Source: Elusimicrobiota bacterium | GTDB taxonomy: Bacteria; Elusimicrobiota; Elusimicrobia; FEN-1173 | NCBI GenBank assembly: GCA_022703335.1 | Contig: JAKLDV010000005.1 | Location: forward strand, 1-46,391 | Direction of reading: 5' to 3' | DNA: 46,391 nt | Part shown: positions 1 through 11,100 of the stretch, in pieces | Position numbering within the stretch: position 1 is the first letter of the stretch | Layout of the letters: every line of letters starts with the position of its first letter | Translations under genes and position numbers: made by a program | Notes under the pieces: generated by a model | The model's database searches: none | The model's input: the letters and a program-made list of their open reading frames with translations, nothing else | What the model was told of the DNA's origin: nothing

Positions 1-2100
1 TTGCTCAGAGCCGTTGTGTCCTTCGCCGAAACCCACGACCTGGACATAACCCCCGCGCTGGAGTTGCCCGTCCCCGCGCCCGAGAAGCTTTCCGCCTCGG
101 GTCTGCACGCCGGCCCCGCCGCTCACTGGGTTCAGCGTCTGTCGAAACTGACTTTGGCGGCGGGCCTTCCCGGCGGCCTCCCGGAACGCGTCCTTCCGCT
201 GTCCGCCCCGCAAATCCGCCCCCTCTTGAAAACCCTGGCCGAGGCCGGCGGAGACCGGGTCGTCGGGGAACTGAAAAAATTCGGCTTGGGCCTGCCGGAG
301 GTTTTCTCAGCCCTTCTCTCCCTGTGGGTTTCCCGGCACGAAATCTCCGCCGGCAACGCCGTGCCGGCGGAAATGGAAAAAATATTCCGGGAAAACGCCG
401 CCCTCCATAAAAACGCGGGTGTCAAAAACGTTACTGTCCGCGTCTTCGACGGCGCCGAACTGATCGAAGGGCCGGACAGCTTCATCCTCTCCCCCTTCTT
501 TGTGGACCGGGACGGCAACGCGGTCTTCTATATGAGCCGGCTGCTGGTGGAGGCGCTGAATCGAATGGACGGCCGGAAACGCACCGAAATCCTTGGCGCC
601 CTGGCCGAACGGGAACTGCTCCTGCAACAATACCTGCGCGGCGGAATGGATTTCGATGCGGCCCACCGGAAAATACTCGACCTCGCCCCGGCGCAGAAAG
701 AGCTCTTCGAATGGGCCTCCGCCCTCGCCCGCACGCCGTTCGTCGACATTCTCACCGCCGCTCCCGACTGGAAAATCCAACACGATTATTTGATGCAGGC
801 GGCCAAAAAATTAAACCTCTATCTGAAACTGAAATCGGAGTCGGTTTCGCTGACAGAAAAACTCTTTGCGGAAGGCGGACGGCCGCGGCTCTATCTTCAT
901 GAACTTTTGCCGCGTTTCTTTGGCGGGTATCTTTCCATGCGATCCCGAAAACTGCGCGCCCCTCTGGAATCCCATCTCCCCATCAACACAGAAAAAGAAC
1001 GCACCCATCTCGCGCGCGAACTGGAGAAGGGGCTGGGGCGGACTTCCGGCATCTCGGCGTTCTTCGAAGGGTCGAGCCAATGGAATTTCGACGCCTACCT
1101 CGACCGCGTGATCGCCGAAAAGGTCTCGAAAAACGACCTTACGCTCACCGTCAAAAGCGTTGGGAGCGCCCGGGGCGAGGAGCCCTATTCCATCGCCTTG
1201 ATGATCCTGGAAAAGTTGGAGGATTACCACAAGAACAACGCCGCCCAACTCGGGGTTTCCCTCAACAAATGGCTGGCCCGCTGGCGGGTGGACATCCAGG
1301 CCTACGACATCAACATCTCCAACCTCTACGCGACGCAGCTCGGTGTGTTCGATTCGGAACAGATGGCGTCCCTGCCGGACCGATACCGCCGCTACTTCCG
1401 CCAGGAGGGTGAAAATTTCCACGCCGACGACCGGCTGCGGAGCTGGATCCGGCCCCAGTACCTCGATTTGAACGACGCCGAGCAGACGGCCCACCTGGGC
1501 CGGTCTCCCGCGGACGGCGTATTTTGTCTGCGCACCCTCCTGCAAGTCCCGCCGGAAAATCGCGGCCGGATTGTGGACGATCTCACGGCCGCCCTTAAAC
1601 CACAAGGCCACTCCACCTATTTCGCCCTGACGGTGGGCGTCTATGAAGAATCGCTGCCTTACTTCCATTTCATCCGCGACGCCGAGGGAACCATCGTTTC
1701 CTCTCCGCTGCACAAACAACAAGCGGCTCGCCGAGACGAGATCCTTTCAACCTCGAAAGACCCGGCGGTCCTGGAACGATTCCGACTGGTCGAGCGGGCG
1801 GCCAAGCTGCTGGCCGAAGGGACGGACGCCGGGCGGCGGATTTCACCGGACGCCATTCTTCCCGTCGACGCCAAGGACGTGCCGGCGGCGATCATCACGT
1901 ATTTCGAGAACCAGCGCCGGTCGGAAGCGCTGATGGACGGCCACGTTCCGAGCACCGTTGAAATGTATTTCGTCCTCACGCACCCCAACGGGGATAAAAC
2001 GTACTTCTCCCAACAGGCAAACAGAAACACCGAGGGCGGCCCCGTCACGGAACGACTGACCCGTCTGGCGGATTGGCGCCAGGACAAGATGATCGGATAG
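1..2100 (+). CDS. CheR-type methyltransferase-like protein (5' end outside window)
   Basis: The frame is open to the left edge, so the TTG at position 1 need not be the start and the gene is probably partial. About residues 345-550 resemble the CheR/SAM-dependent methyltransferase fold. FFEGSSQWNFDAYL matches the place of the CheR FFRD helix, SARGEEPYSIAL is a clear version of the SAM-binding C-S-x-GEEPYS motif, and YDIN sits where the acidic SAM-ribose contact is expected. The usual CRNVLIYF segment is degenerate (CLRTLLQVP), so activity on glutamate residues is uncertain. The N-terminal ~340 residues are not recognised. The stop TAG is in the same reading frame as the giant gene that follows and only two codons precede its first possible start, so the two may form one unit. 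No chemotaxis genes lie nearby. Confidence 0.7.
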   Translation: MLRAVVSFAETHDLDITPALELPVPAPEKLSASGLHAGPAAHWVQRLSKLTLAAGLPGGLPERVLPLSAPQIRPLLKTLAEAGGDRVVGELKKFGLGLPEVFSALLSLWVSRHEISAGNAVPAEMEKIFRENAALHKNAGVKNVTVRVFDGAELIEGPDSFILSPFFVDRDGNAVFYMSRLLVEALNRMDGRKRTEILGALAERELLLQQYLRGGMDFDAAHRKILDLAPAQKELFEWASALARTPFVDILTAAPDWKIQHDYLMQAAKKLNLYLKLKSESVSLTEKLFAEGGRPRLYLHELLPRFFGGYLSMRSRKLRAPLESHLPINTEKERTHLARELEKGLGRTSGISAFFEGSSQWNFDAYLDRVIAEKVSKNDLTLTVKSVGSARGEEPYSIALMILEKLEDYHKNNAAQLGVSLNKWLARWRVDIQAYDINISNLYATQLGVFDSEQMASLPDRYRRYFRQEGENFHADDRLRSWIRPQYLDLNDAEQTAHLGRSPADGVFCLRTLLQVPPENRGRIVDDLTAALKPQGHSTYFALTVGVYEESLPYFHFIRDAEGTIVSSPLHKQQAARRDEILSTSKDPAVLERFRLVERAAKLLAEGTDAGRRISPDAILPVDAKDVPAAIITYFENQRRSEALMDGHVPSTVEMYFVLTHPNGDKTYFSQQANRNTEGGPVTERLTRLADWRQDKMIG

Positions 2101-2106
2101 GGCATC

Positions 2107-5100
2107 GTGCGGAACAATCTCACCGGAAACCGGGAGGAACCCCACGTCGGCTACACCCACACGGAAGAAAATCTCCGGGAAGAGGGGCTGGGAATCCGAC
2201 GGATCCGTTCCATGAACGCCATCTCTCAAAAGTTGTATGCCCTGCCCCTCGCCTCCGACACGACCAGGACTTCAGCGGCGGAGGGCGTCTGGGAAAAATT
2301 GGTCCGGCGGGGAGAGGCCCGGGTCCTCGACGCGGGAACGCACAAGAAACGCTACGTGTATTCCGTCTCCCTCCCCGCGCCGAAAGCCGAACCCGCGAAA
2401 ACAGCCGCCTCGTTCGCGGACGAGATCAACAAACTTTCGGTTTACCCGGTCACCATCTCTTCTCAAGAAGACCGCCAAAGAACCCTGAACGCCATTTCCG
2501 AACTTCTGGAGGAAATCGACCGACCCATTGTGTTCATGTTCGACATCGACCAAACGCTGATGGAAAAAAACGGCCGGCCGCTGGTTCGGAATTTCAAGGA
2601 ATTGCTCCGGGTCTTACGCCGCCGGAACCACCTCGTCGGCGTCGTCACCCATCGCGCCGCCGTCATTGAAAAATTGTCCGGCGACACTGACGGAGACGCC
2701 GCCCGGGACATCACACAAAGCGCCGAATACGCGGAACTCGAGCAACAGCTGGCCGGACTGGGCGTCCGGATAGACGACCTCGATTATCTCGCCATGGGCG
2801 GCGTCGTTCTCGATGAAAATCGCTACATCGGTTACGTACGGACGCAAAACCGGTTCGATAAAAACCGGCCGGGGCCCGCCCAAAGGATTTACCCCGTCGA
2901 CGCCCCCTGGAAAACCAGCAAGCTCTTCGCCCTGTCGCACGCGGACGATCTTCTGGCGGACCGGCTGGGCCGCGACAATTTCGACGGCGCCGACCTCGTG
3001 ACCATCGGCGACGACCTCGAAAAAGACCATTCCACCGTCCACATGCAGCCCCACATCCCAAAACACGCCGACCGGGTGGCGGATTTCTTAACTCAAATGA
3101 AGGGCTCTGCCGTGATGCAAAAAACGCTGGCCCACCTCCGGAAATTCACGGGGATCATCCCCCCCAACGTGTCCGTGCACAGCAAAAAGATTGGGTTCAC
3201 CAACGCGGCGGGGGTCAAGGATTTCTCCCTGCCCGACGACGCGGTGGAAAAGGACGCCGCCTTTTTCGCCATGGAAGAAACCATCCTCCGGCAACTCCGA
3301 ACCCTCCAGGCATCGAAAGAATCGGAGCGGGTCCTCCCTCTTCTCCCGGTGCCTCTCTCGGCCGAACCGAAAACCCCCCAGACCGCCGAAGAATTCCTGG
3401 CGCAGCGGCATGGCGCCCCGAGGCACGACGGCCTTCTGGCCCGGATCCGGTCCGTGTCCGAATGGAATGTCCTCGGCGAAACCGGGGAATTTATGACGGT
3501 TCTGGAACACCCCGACGTTGACTTCATCCTCAAAGTCCCCAACGCCGCGACCTTGCAGAACGAGGTCCAGGCGGACCGCATCCTCGAAAATTATGAACTG
3601 GGCGTGGAGCGCCTGGGCGGACTGATCCCGTTCACCGCGATCCTGCGCAACGTGACGCTCCGCACGGAAGGCAAACCGGCAGAGACCTACCCCTACGTCA
3701 TCGTGCAAAAGAAGATCCGGCCACTGCAGACCGTCGTGTTCGAGCCCGATCAACACCGGAGGACCGTCCGAGAGTTCGTCTCGCTGACCCATCGTCTCTG
3801 GGAACGCGGCGTGTTCGACAAGGACATGGGCAACGTCATGGAGAACTACGGCTACGACGACGCCGGGAACCTGGTCCTGTTCGATCTCAGCCACCTCACC
3901 GACGCGCCGGACGCGCTCCCGGTGTATATCGAAAACTGGAAATCGCTGGCGCCGCCGTTTTATCGGGCTTTCCAATTTGACGAAGTGGAACCCCATTGGA
4001 GGCGCGGCCTCGACGCGACGCGGCGCGCGGATATCCCGGCCGAAGAACCGGGCCTCCTCTCGCTTCCCAAAGCGCTCCTGCCGTTCTGGCCCCAACGATG
4101 GGTCCAGCGCCATCCCAACCGCCTGGCGACCATAGAGACGTTCCTCTTCCAGGGGCTCCTGGTGGGTGGAGTTTCCCTTGTCCTGCATGCGTGGCTGGGG
4201 TGGGACCTGAAGCCCCTCCTGGCCGCCACGGGGCTGTTCAGCTCGCTGCTTTTTACCGTTCTGCATTACGCGGTTTATTTCGACGCCCAGGCGCCGCCGG
4301 TCCGACTCGGATGGAACCCGTTCCGTCATTTCGGCGTCCGCGTGAAACTCCTGGCGCTGGCGCTGGTCCTGGGATCCGCCGTCGGGATCGGGATCCTCGT
4401 TTCGCCCGTCTGGGGCGGCCTGCTGGGACTCGGGACAGCCGTCCTGATCCATCTCTCCTATTTGAAACTCCCCGGCATCGTTTCTTTCCTCCGTCGACTG
4501 TCGGCGGAACCCCTGCACGATATCCTGTCCCCTCAAAAAACAGGGTGGGCGCGGACGCTTTCTTATATCTCGCATCCCGCCTCCGCCGGCCTCTTCGAGG
4601 CCGTCGGGCTCGTTGGCGTCGTGGCCGTGCTGAACCCCGTGACCCCTCTCTCCTGGATGTTCGTGTACGTCGGCTTTTTCTTCGCCCACCCCCGGAACAT
4701 GCGTATCTTCATCGACTCCTGGAAAAAACGGAAACTCGACAAGGAAGACGCCCTCACCGTGGCGGCGGAGGCGTTCGCGGAGGCCCTTTGGGCGGCGACG
4801 TTCTTCCGGTTCACGTCCCATTGGATCACCGTGGTGGCCGTGCTTTACTGGCTGTCCTACCCCCAAACGCTCAAAACGCTCTATGCCCTCAGCAAACGCC
4901 GCATCGGACCACGGGAACTTCTTTACAGGGGAATCCAGTTGATCGGAATTTTCGTCTGGATCGCGCCTTATTTCACCCCATGGTCCCTGTTGACCGGCGG
5001 GCTGATCAGCGGCGCGTTCCTGTTGTTCTGGGACCTGATCTTGTCCCCGCGGCTGGGCCTACCGATCCTGGCCGCCATCGGCGACGACCCGGACAAAGGC

Positions 5101-8100
5101 CTCCTGAACCGCTGGAGGGCCCGTCAAACGCCGCGCGTTTCTCCCGCCGGCGCTCGGAAACCGGACCTCCGCAGCGCCAAACGGCGCGACGTGCTCCGAT
5201 ACTTCGTCGGGCTGGGAATGGCCGGGGCCGTGGAATTGCTCAACCCGCAACAATTGTTTGGGAAAGTGGCGCAGCCGGCCGGGATGACGGCGAAACATCG
5301 GATCCTGCCCGGCGAAAAACTCTCCTCCATCGCCGAACTGTACGGCGTTGACGAAGAAACCGTCCGGCAGGCCAACCGGCTCCCCGGCAAAGCCGCCCTG
5401 AAACCCGGAACGTTCCTTAAAATCCCCGGCGTGTCGGAACTGCCGGCGCCGGACGACATGCGGGCCCTCCTGGAAGGATTCAACGTCGTTCCGACGCAGC
5501 AGGCCATCCGGCTGTGGAACGCCGCGGCGGACATCCCCTCCAAGACCTCGGCCGTGGCCCGGGCCATGGGTTGGACGACCGTGGCCTGCAAAAGTTCGGC
5601 CTACAATCCCTGGATCATCTACGAGGTGAAGTGGCAGATCGACCACGCCGTCGAGACCGGCCTGAGCCCGGAAAAACTGGCGCGCCTCAAAAAATTCTAC
5701 GAGCAGGTCAAAACGAACGCTTCCGAGGTGAGCATCCAAAAAATGACCCGGGACCTCGACAAGCCCCAGATGCCCGTCTCCGCCCACCGGGGGGACGTCT
5801 GGGAACCGCTCCTCATCGTGCGCGAAGAGAACGGGAAAGTCGTGGGGTGGGACATCAACCGCTTCGGCCACGTGGCCGTCAACCCGCGGAAAATCCCCAT
5901 CGGTTCCCTCATCCTGATTGAGATCGACGGTAAATACACGCCGGACGGGAAGACCATCGTCATCCCGGCCAAGGCCTACGACACGGGCGGTCATTTCCTG
6001 AGCGGCCGGCTGGACATCGACGTGGGCTACGTGCGCGCCCGAAAAGACACCAACCCCAAATCCGGGACCTGGAATCGGCCAGACATCGCGGATGTGGTGC
6101 GAGAAACGCCCCAACTGGCCGCAAACGACCTGGTACTGCCGGTGGACGGCCTGCAAATCTTCCTCCCCTTCGGGGCTTTTTCCTTCATCACCATCGGCTA
6201 CCACCAAGGGGAGACTCTGCGCTGGTACGCCAAAAAGGACGCCATCAAGGTCCACGTGGTGAAACGGCCGCTCGGCCTGTTCCCCTTCTGGCCGCGGGCG
6301 TGGGTGCAAAAATATCCCAAAACGCTCGCCACCGTCGAAACCGTGATCTTGGGCGGCCTCGTCGGCGGCGTCTCTCTCCTCCTCAACCACTTCCTCGGCT
6401 GGGACCTGAAATGGGTGCTGAGCGGCATCGGGCTCCTTTTCGCCCTGGTCTTCTCGCTGATGCACCCTGCGGTTTATTACGACATCCTCGCGCCGCCCCG
6501 ATCGCTGGCCGACATGACGCCCGGAGAACGGTGGCGCGCGCGAGGAGCGCTGTTCGCCCTGGGCTTGACCATGAACGCGGCGGTGGCGGCGGGCGTCCTG
6601 CTGGGACCCGTCCTGGGCGGTCTCCTCGGCTTGGCCGCCGCCGGCCTCCTGCATCTCGGATACAACCTCCGCTTCGCGCCGCGGTGGTCTCTCCCCCTGG
6701 CCATCTTCGGACGAAAAACGGTCTCCCCAGACCGACCAAAAGAGGCAACGCCGCCCGCAACGATATCGACCGTCGAGACCGCCCGGCTCCTGGCCGAACT
6801 CCTCAACGGCATCGAGCCCGACCAGCTGATCGAGTGGGCCGCGGCCGACGCCCGAACCGGCCGAGATTTCGATCGTCTCGCAAAAGACATCGCCGTCCGC
6901 GTGTTCGAAAAAGGCCCGCGCGGGGTCTCTCTCGGACAAGTCCTCGCCGCCCTGGCCGTCCTCCACGCGCGGGAGGGTCGCCCCATCGGCCACGTCGCGG
7001 CGGCGTTGGACGGAAACGAGAAAGACGCCGGCCTTTTCTTCGCCCTCTTGACGGATAAAAAACCGGAAGAATCCGCCCATTTCCTTCGATTCCTCGGTAA
7101 AACCGCCGAGGTTTTGCCGCCGCAGGACCGTCCGGCCCTGGAAAAATTGATGGAGGAATTCATCTCGGCCCAACTGAAAAAATCGGGCGACATGCTGTTG
7201 GATTTCGTCCGGCAAACCCTGGACGAAGCCCTCGCCGCGCAACGCCAAACCGGGGAACCGGCGGTGGTGGCGTTCCTTTTCACCGGCGCCGAACCGCTCT
7301 ATCGGGTCGCCCAGGCGATAAAATCGTCCGATCCGAAATACGTCTCGCTCTCCCTGAAGCCGCTGTATCTCACCAAAAAGATCATCAACGGCCACGAGAA
7401 GCCGGAGGTCTTCCGCTACCTGCAGGCACAGGGACTGTTCGATTGCCGCACGCTCATTCTGGCGGACACCGGGTTCCTCGGCAGTATCCCGCGCTACGTG
7501 CACCGCTTGGTGCGTGAAAACGGTCTCCGCGCCCCTCCCGAGATCAAAGGACGGATGCTCTGCTACAACACCGACGAGGAGGACAACCGGCACCTCGCCC
7601 AGGACCAAAGAGCGGGCTTCGACATCCAGGGATACAACACCCGCTCCCGGAAATTCCCCCGCCGGACCGAACTTGAAAATTTTGTCTGGTTCCTCGACAT
7701 GGCGCTGGCCCACACGCACAACTCCCCGGAAAAGATTGCGAAGGACCGCCCCGTCCTGTCGGAAATGCCTCTGCCCGTTCTAAGGAACCTGGGAAACCGC
7801 CTCCTCGCCCAATTCCTCGGTTCCCAACGGTCGCCCCTCGATCCAGAGGTCGTGTACGAGCCGCCGACCTTCCTCACCGATCCCGGCCGCCTCCTGATCG
7901 ACGGAGAAAAAGCCCGCTGGCTGGCCTCCGGCATGGAAAACAACATCTTCCAGCATCCCACGCAGCCCTGGGTGGTGCGGGTCCGACGCCTCAGCGGGGC
8001 CGACGACGTGAAACTGGAGGCGGCCAATTTCGCCCTGCTCGCCAAAAAGGGTCTGGCCCCCGCTCCCATCGCCAGGGGCGTCACCAACGGCCACGGCTAC

Positions 8101-11100
8101 CTGGTGGTCGAAAAAATCGAAGGGCTCTCCCTCGATCGAATCCGTCGGACGTCCCCCTCGGCCCTGGAGCCGGGGCTCTCGGCAACGCGGCAACTTCTGA
8201 CCGAACTCCTCCGGGCGAGACTCTTCCTGCAGGACTGGAAACCGGAAAACGTCATGTTCGGCCATCGGCCCGGCGAACCCTCCCGGGCCCTGGTGGTGGA
8301 CGCCCGTTATTTGGAAAAAACCCCGCAACTTCCCATCCGGGAATTGGCTCTCCGTTACCGGCAAGCGCTTTACGGTTTCGACGGCTGGAAAACGTGCGAC
8401 CCCCAAAAGAAACTGCTGGCCTTCCTCAACGACGTCATCGAAGGTCACACCATCCTGGAGGGAGAAGAAGAGATTTTCCGACGAGGCGCGGTCGCGCACG
8501 ACATTTCATCCAAAACAACCCCCGTGCCGAACGAACCGTCTGTCGTCCTGGTCGGGGCCGACAACTCCCGCGATTTCGACGCGGAAGCCCTGACGCGCTT
8601 GGAATCCGCCCGCCGGAACTCCGCCGAGGCTTTTTCGGAAAAACTCCTGGCCGAACAGTTAGCGCGGCTGGAAAAGAACCTCTCCAAGGTGAACGGTTTC
8701 TCATTCCGATGGGCGCAAGCCATCGCGGAACGTCTTCGAGCCGAGCACAGCATCAACGTGGACCTTGCGCCGACCCATTTCACGCTGGCCTCCGTCATCC
8801 AGGAATTGATCAAGAACGCTTTTGTTCATGGCAACCGGCTGGATCTCTCCCGCTCCGTGCGGATCAACTGGGCCGTAGAAAACGGCCAACTGTCCGTGAC
8901 GGTCACAGACCACGGCACGGCCCCTGTCGAGTTCACGACCCCGCCCCGCGCACTTGATGCGGAATTCGAAGCCCGTCTCAAAATCGCCTCCGTTGCCGGG
9001 ACCGGCGAAATCACCAGCAACCACCTGGGCGCCAAACTGATGCGAAAAAATGGGTATGACCTCCGCGCAATGCCGTTTGAAAACGCGGAAGGCCGACAAA
9101 TCGGCAATTCTGTTGTGGCCACGATTCCGCTGACTCAACTCTCCGGCCCCGTCGAGGATCCTGTCCTGGCCCGCTGGCAGGCTCGTCGCTCACAAGAAAC
9201 GAGCAGCCGATCCGAATCCTCCGGCAAATCGATCATTGACGCGACGCCCCACGGCCTGTTCCCCTTCTGGCCGCGGACGTGGGTGCGGAAATATCCCAAA
9301 ACGCTCGCCACCGTCGAGACCGTGATCTTGGGCGGACTGGTGGGAGGCCTGTCGGCCCTCCTCACCCATTACACCGGTTGGGATCTGAAATGGGTTCTCT
9401 CGGGCGTGGGCGCCGCAACCGCCCTTTTCTTCGCCCTTCTGCACGGAGCGGTTTACTACGACATCCACGCGCCTCCCCGCTCGCTGGCCGACATGACGCC
9501 CAGCGAGCGGTGGCGCGCGCGAGGGACGCTGTTCGGCCTGGGATTGGCCATGAACGCCGCGATGGCGGCGGGCCTCCTGATGGGTCCCGTGGTGGGCCCC
9601 CTCCTCGGCTTGGCCGCGGCGATCCTTCTCCACATCGGCTACAACCAGTGGCTCGCCCCCCGCGCGGGACTTCCCCTCGGGACGATCGGCGGTGAAAGCT
9701 GGCGTGACGACTACGAAGCCCCCCTGAGCCGGAGCTTTGAATGGTTCATCAACCAGGCGAAGGAACTCGTCCTGCCGGCCAAGACGCGGGAAAAATTCCA
9801 CGAGACCGGCAAAGCGAAAGATTTCCCGGGACTCTCCGCCGTCCTGACGTTCAAGAAGGGCTCGCCGACGCACGATCGCGTAAGGACGTTGATGGGCCAA
9901 TTGAAAGGGGATTTGGAGCGGGCCGGCGTCTCCCATTACTTTGCGTTCCTGGATGCCGCGGACTACGAGCCCCACATGACGCTCTACGACACCGCCCTCC
10001 GGCCGGACCGCCCGCTGACGGACGAATTGACCCGCAAGGTCAAGGACGCCTTCACGGGACTGGCGCAGGAAAACCTCGTCCCCGCGGAATGGTCGGCCGC
10101 CGGCTGCGCCATCTCCGCCGGAGAAGGCGGGGCCTCCATCGTCCTGCGGACCCACCCGAAACAAAAACAGGACCTGGACACCGCCCTCCGAGTCCGGGAC
10201 CGCCTGCACGCCGCCCTCCGATCCCCGGACAGAGGCGTCGGAACGGACGTCCCGTTCATCGGCCACACGACACTGGCCTACATCGTCAAGGACATCCCTC
10301 CCGCCGATTATCGAAAAGTGCAGGACATCCTCCGCCGCTACGTGTTCCAGTCCGCCGGCAACTTCCTTTTCGACCGGGTCGAGTTCAGGAAATTCAACAC
10401 CATGTTGGACTGGGACGACCCCCTGGCCGAATTGACATTGCAACCGGGCAGCGCCGTCCCGCAGAAGCCGAAGAAGAAATGGCTGATCCACGACACCGGG
10501 GCTGCCCCCATCGCGGAGATCGCCGGGTTTCTGTCCGTGACCGGATATCCCCAGCTCATCGCCAGGGAACTCACGGAAGCCATGAACCGGCGGCTCGCCG
10601 AAGGGAAGAAAGTCGCCCTGCTTTCGCCGGAGGTCGGGCGCCTGCTCATGGAGTACGGCCTGTGGACGGGAGACGCCGCCATGAATTTCTTCGGAAGGTT
10701 CGAAAAGGCGGACAAAGCGGTCATTTTCACGGCGCTCAAAAAAGCCGATATCCCGGTGCTCAAACGCTATTTCCAAAAGGACCACCCGCCGAAGCCGGAC
10801 CTGTCGCGATCCATTTTCGAAGTCCTGGCCAAAATATTGGCGCGGCGCAAAAACGACACCGTTGAAAAGGTCGCCCGGTTCCTGAACGCCGACGGCCGGC
10901 AGAAGGAGTCGGATTACAACGACCTGCCGCACATGCGGGAAGCCGTCAAACTCATCAAGGACGCCGTCAAGAAACAGGAGAAGATCGTCATCTTCGGCGA
11001 CTACGACGTGGACGGCGTCACCGCCACCGCCATCATGCTCAAGACCCTCCACCGGATTCTGAAAGCCGAGGGGATCCCGCCGGAAGACTACGGAAAATAT

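Noticed and set aside
2098-2100. Genome-wide reassignment of TAG to an amino acid
   Set aside because: TAG ends several well-defined genes in the window at their family length, so it works as a stop; only local readthrough or error remains possible.
5059-7719. 886-codon open frame on the minus strand
   Set aside because: Antisense shadow of the giant gene; Gly/Asp/Arg/Val-rich composition and no motif.
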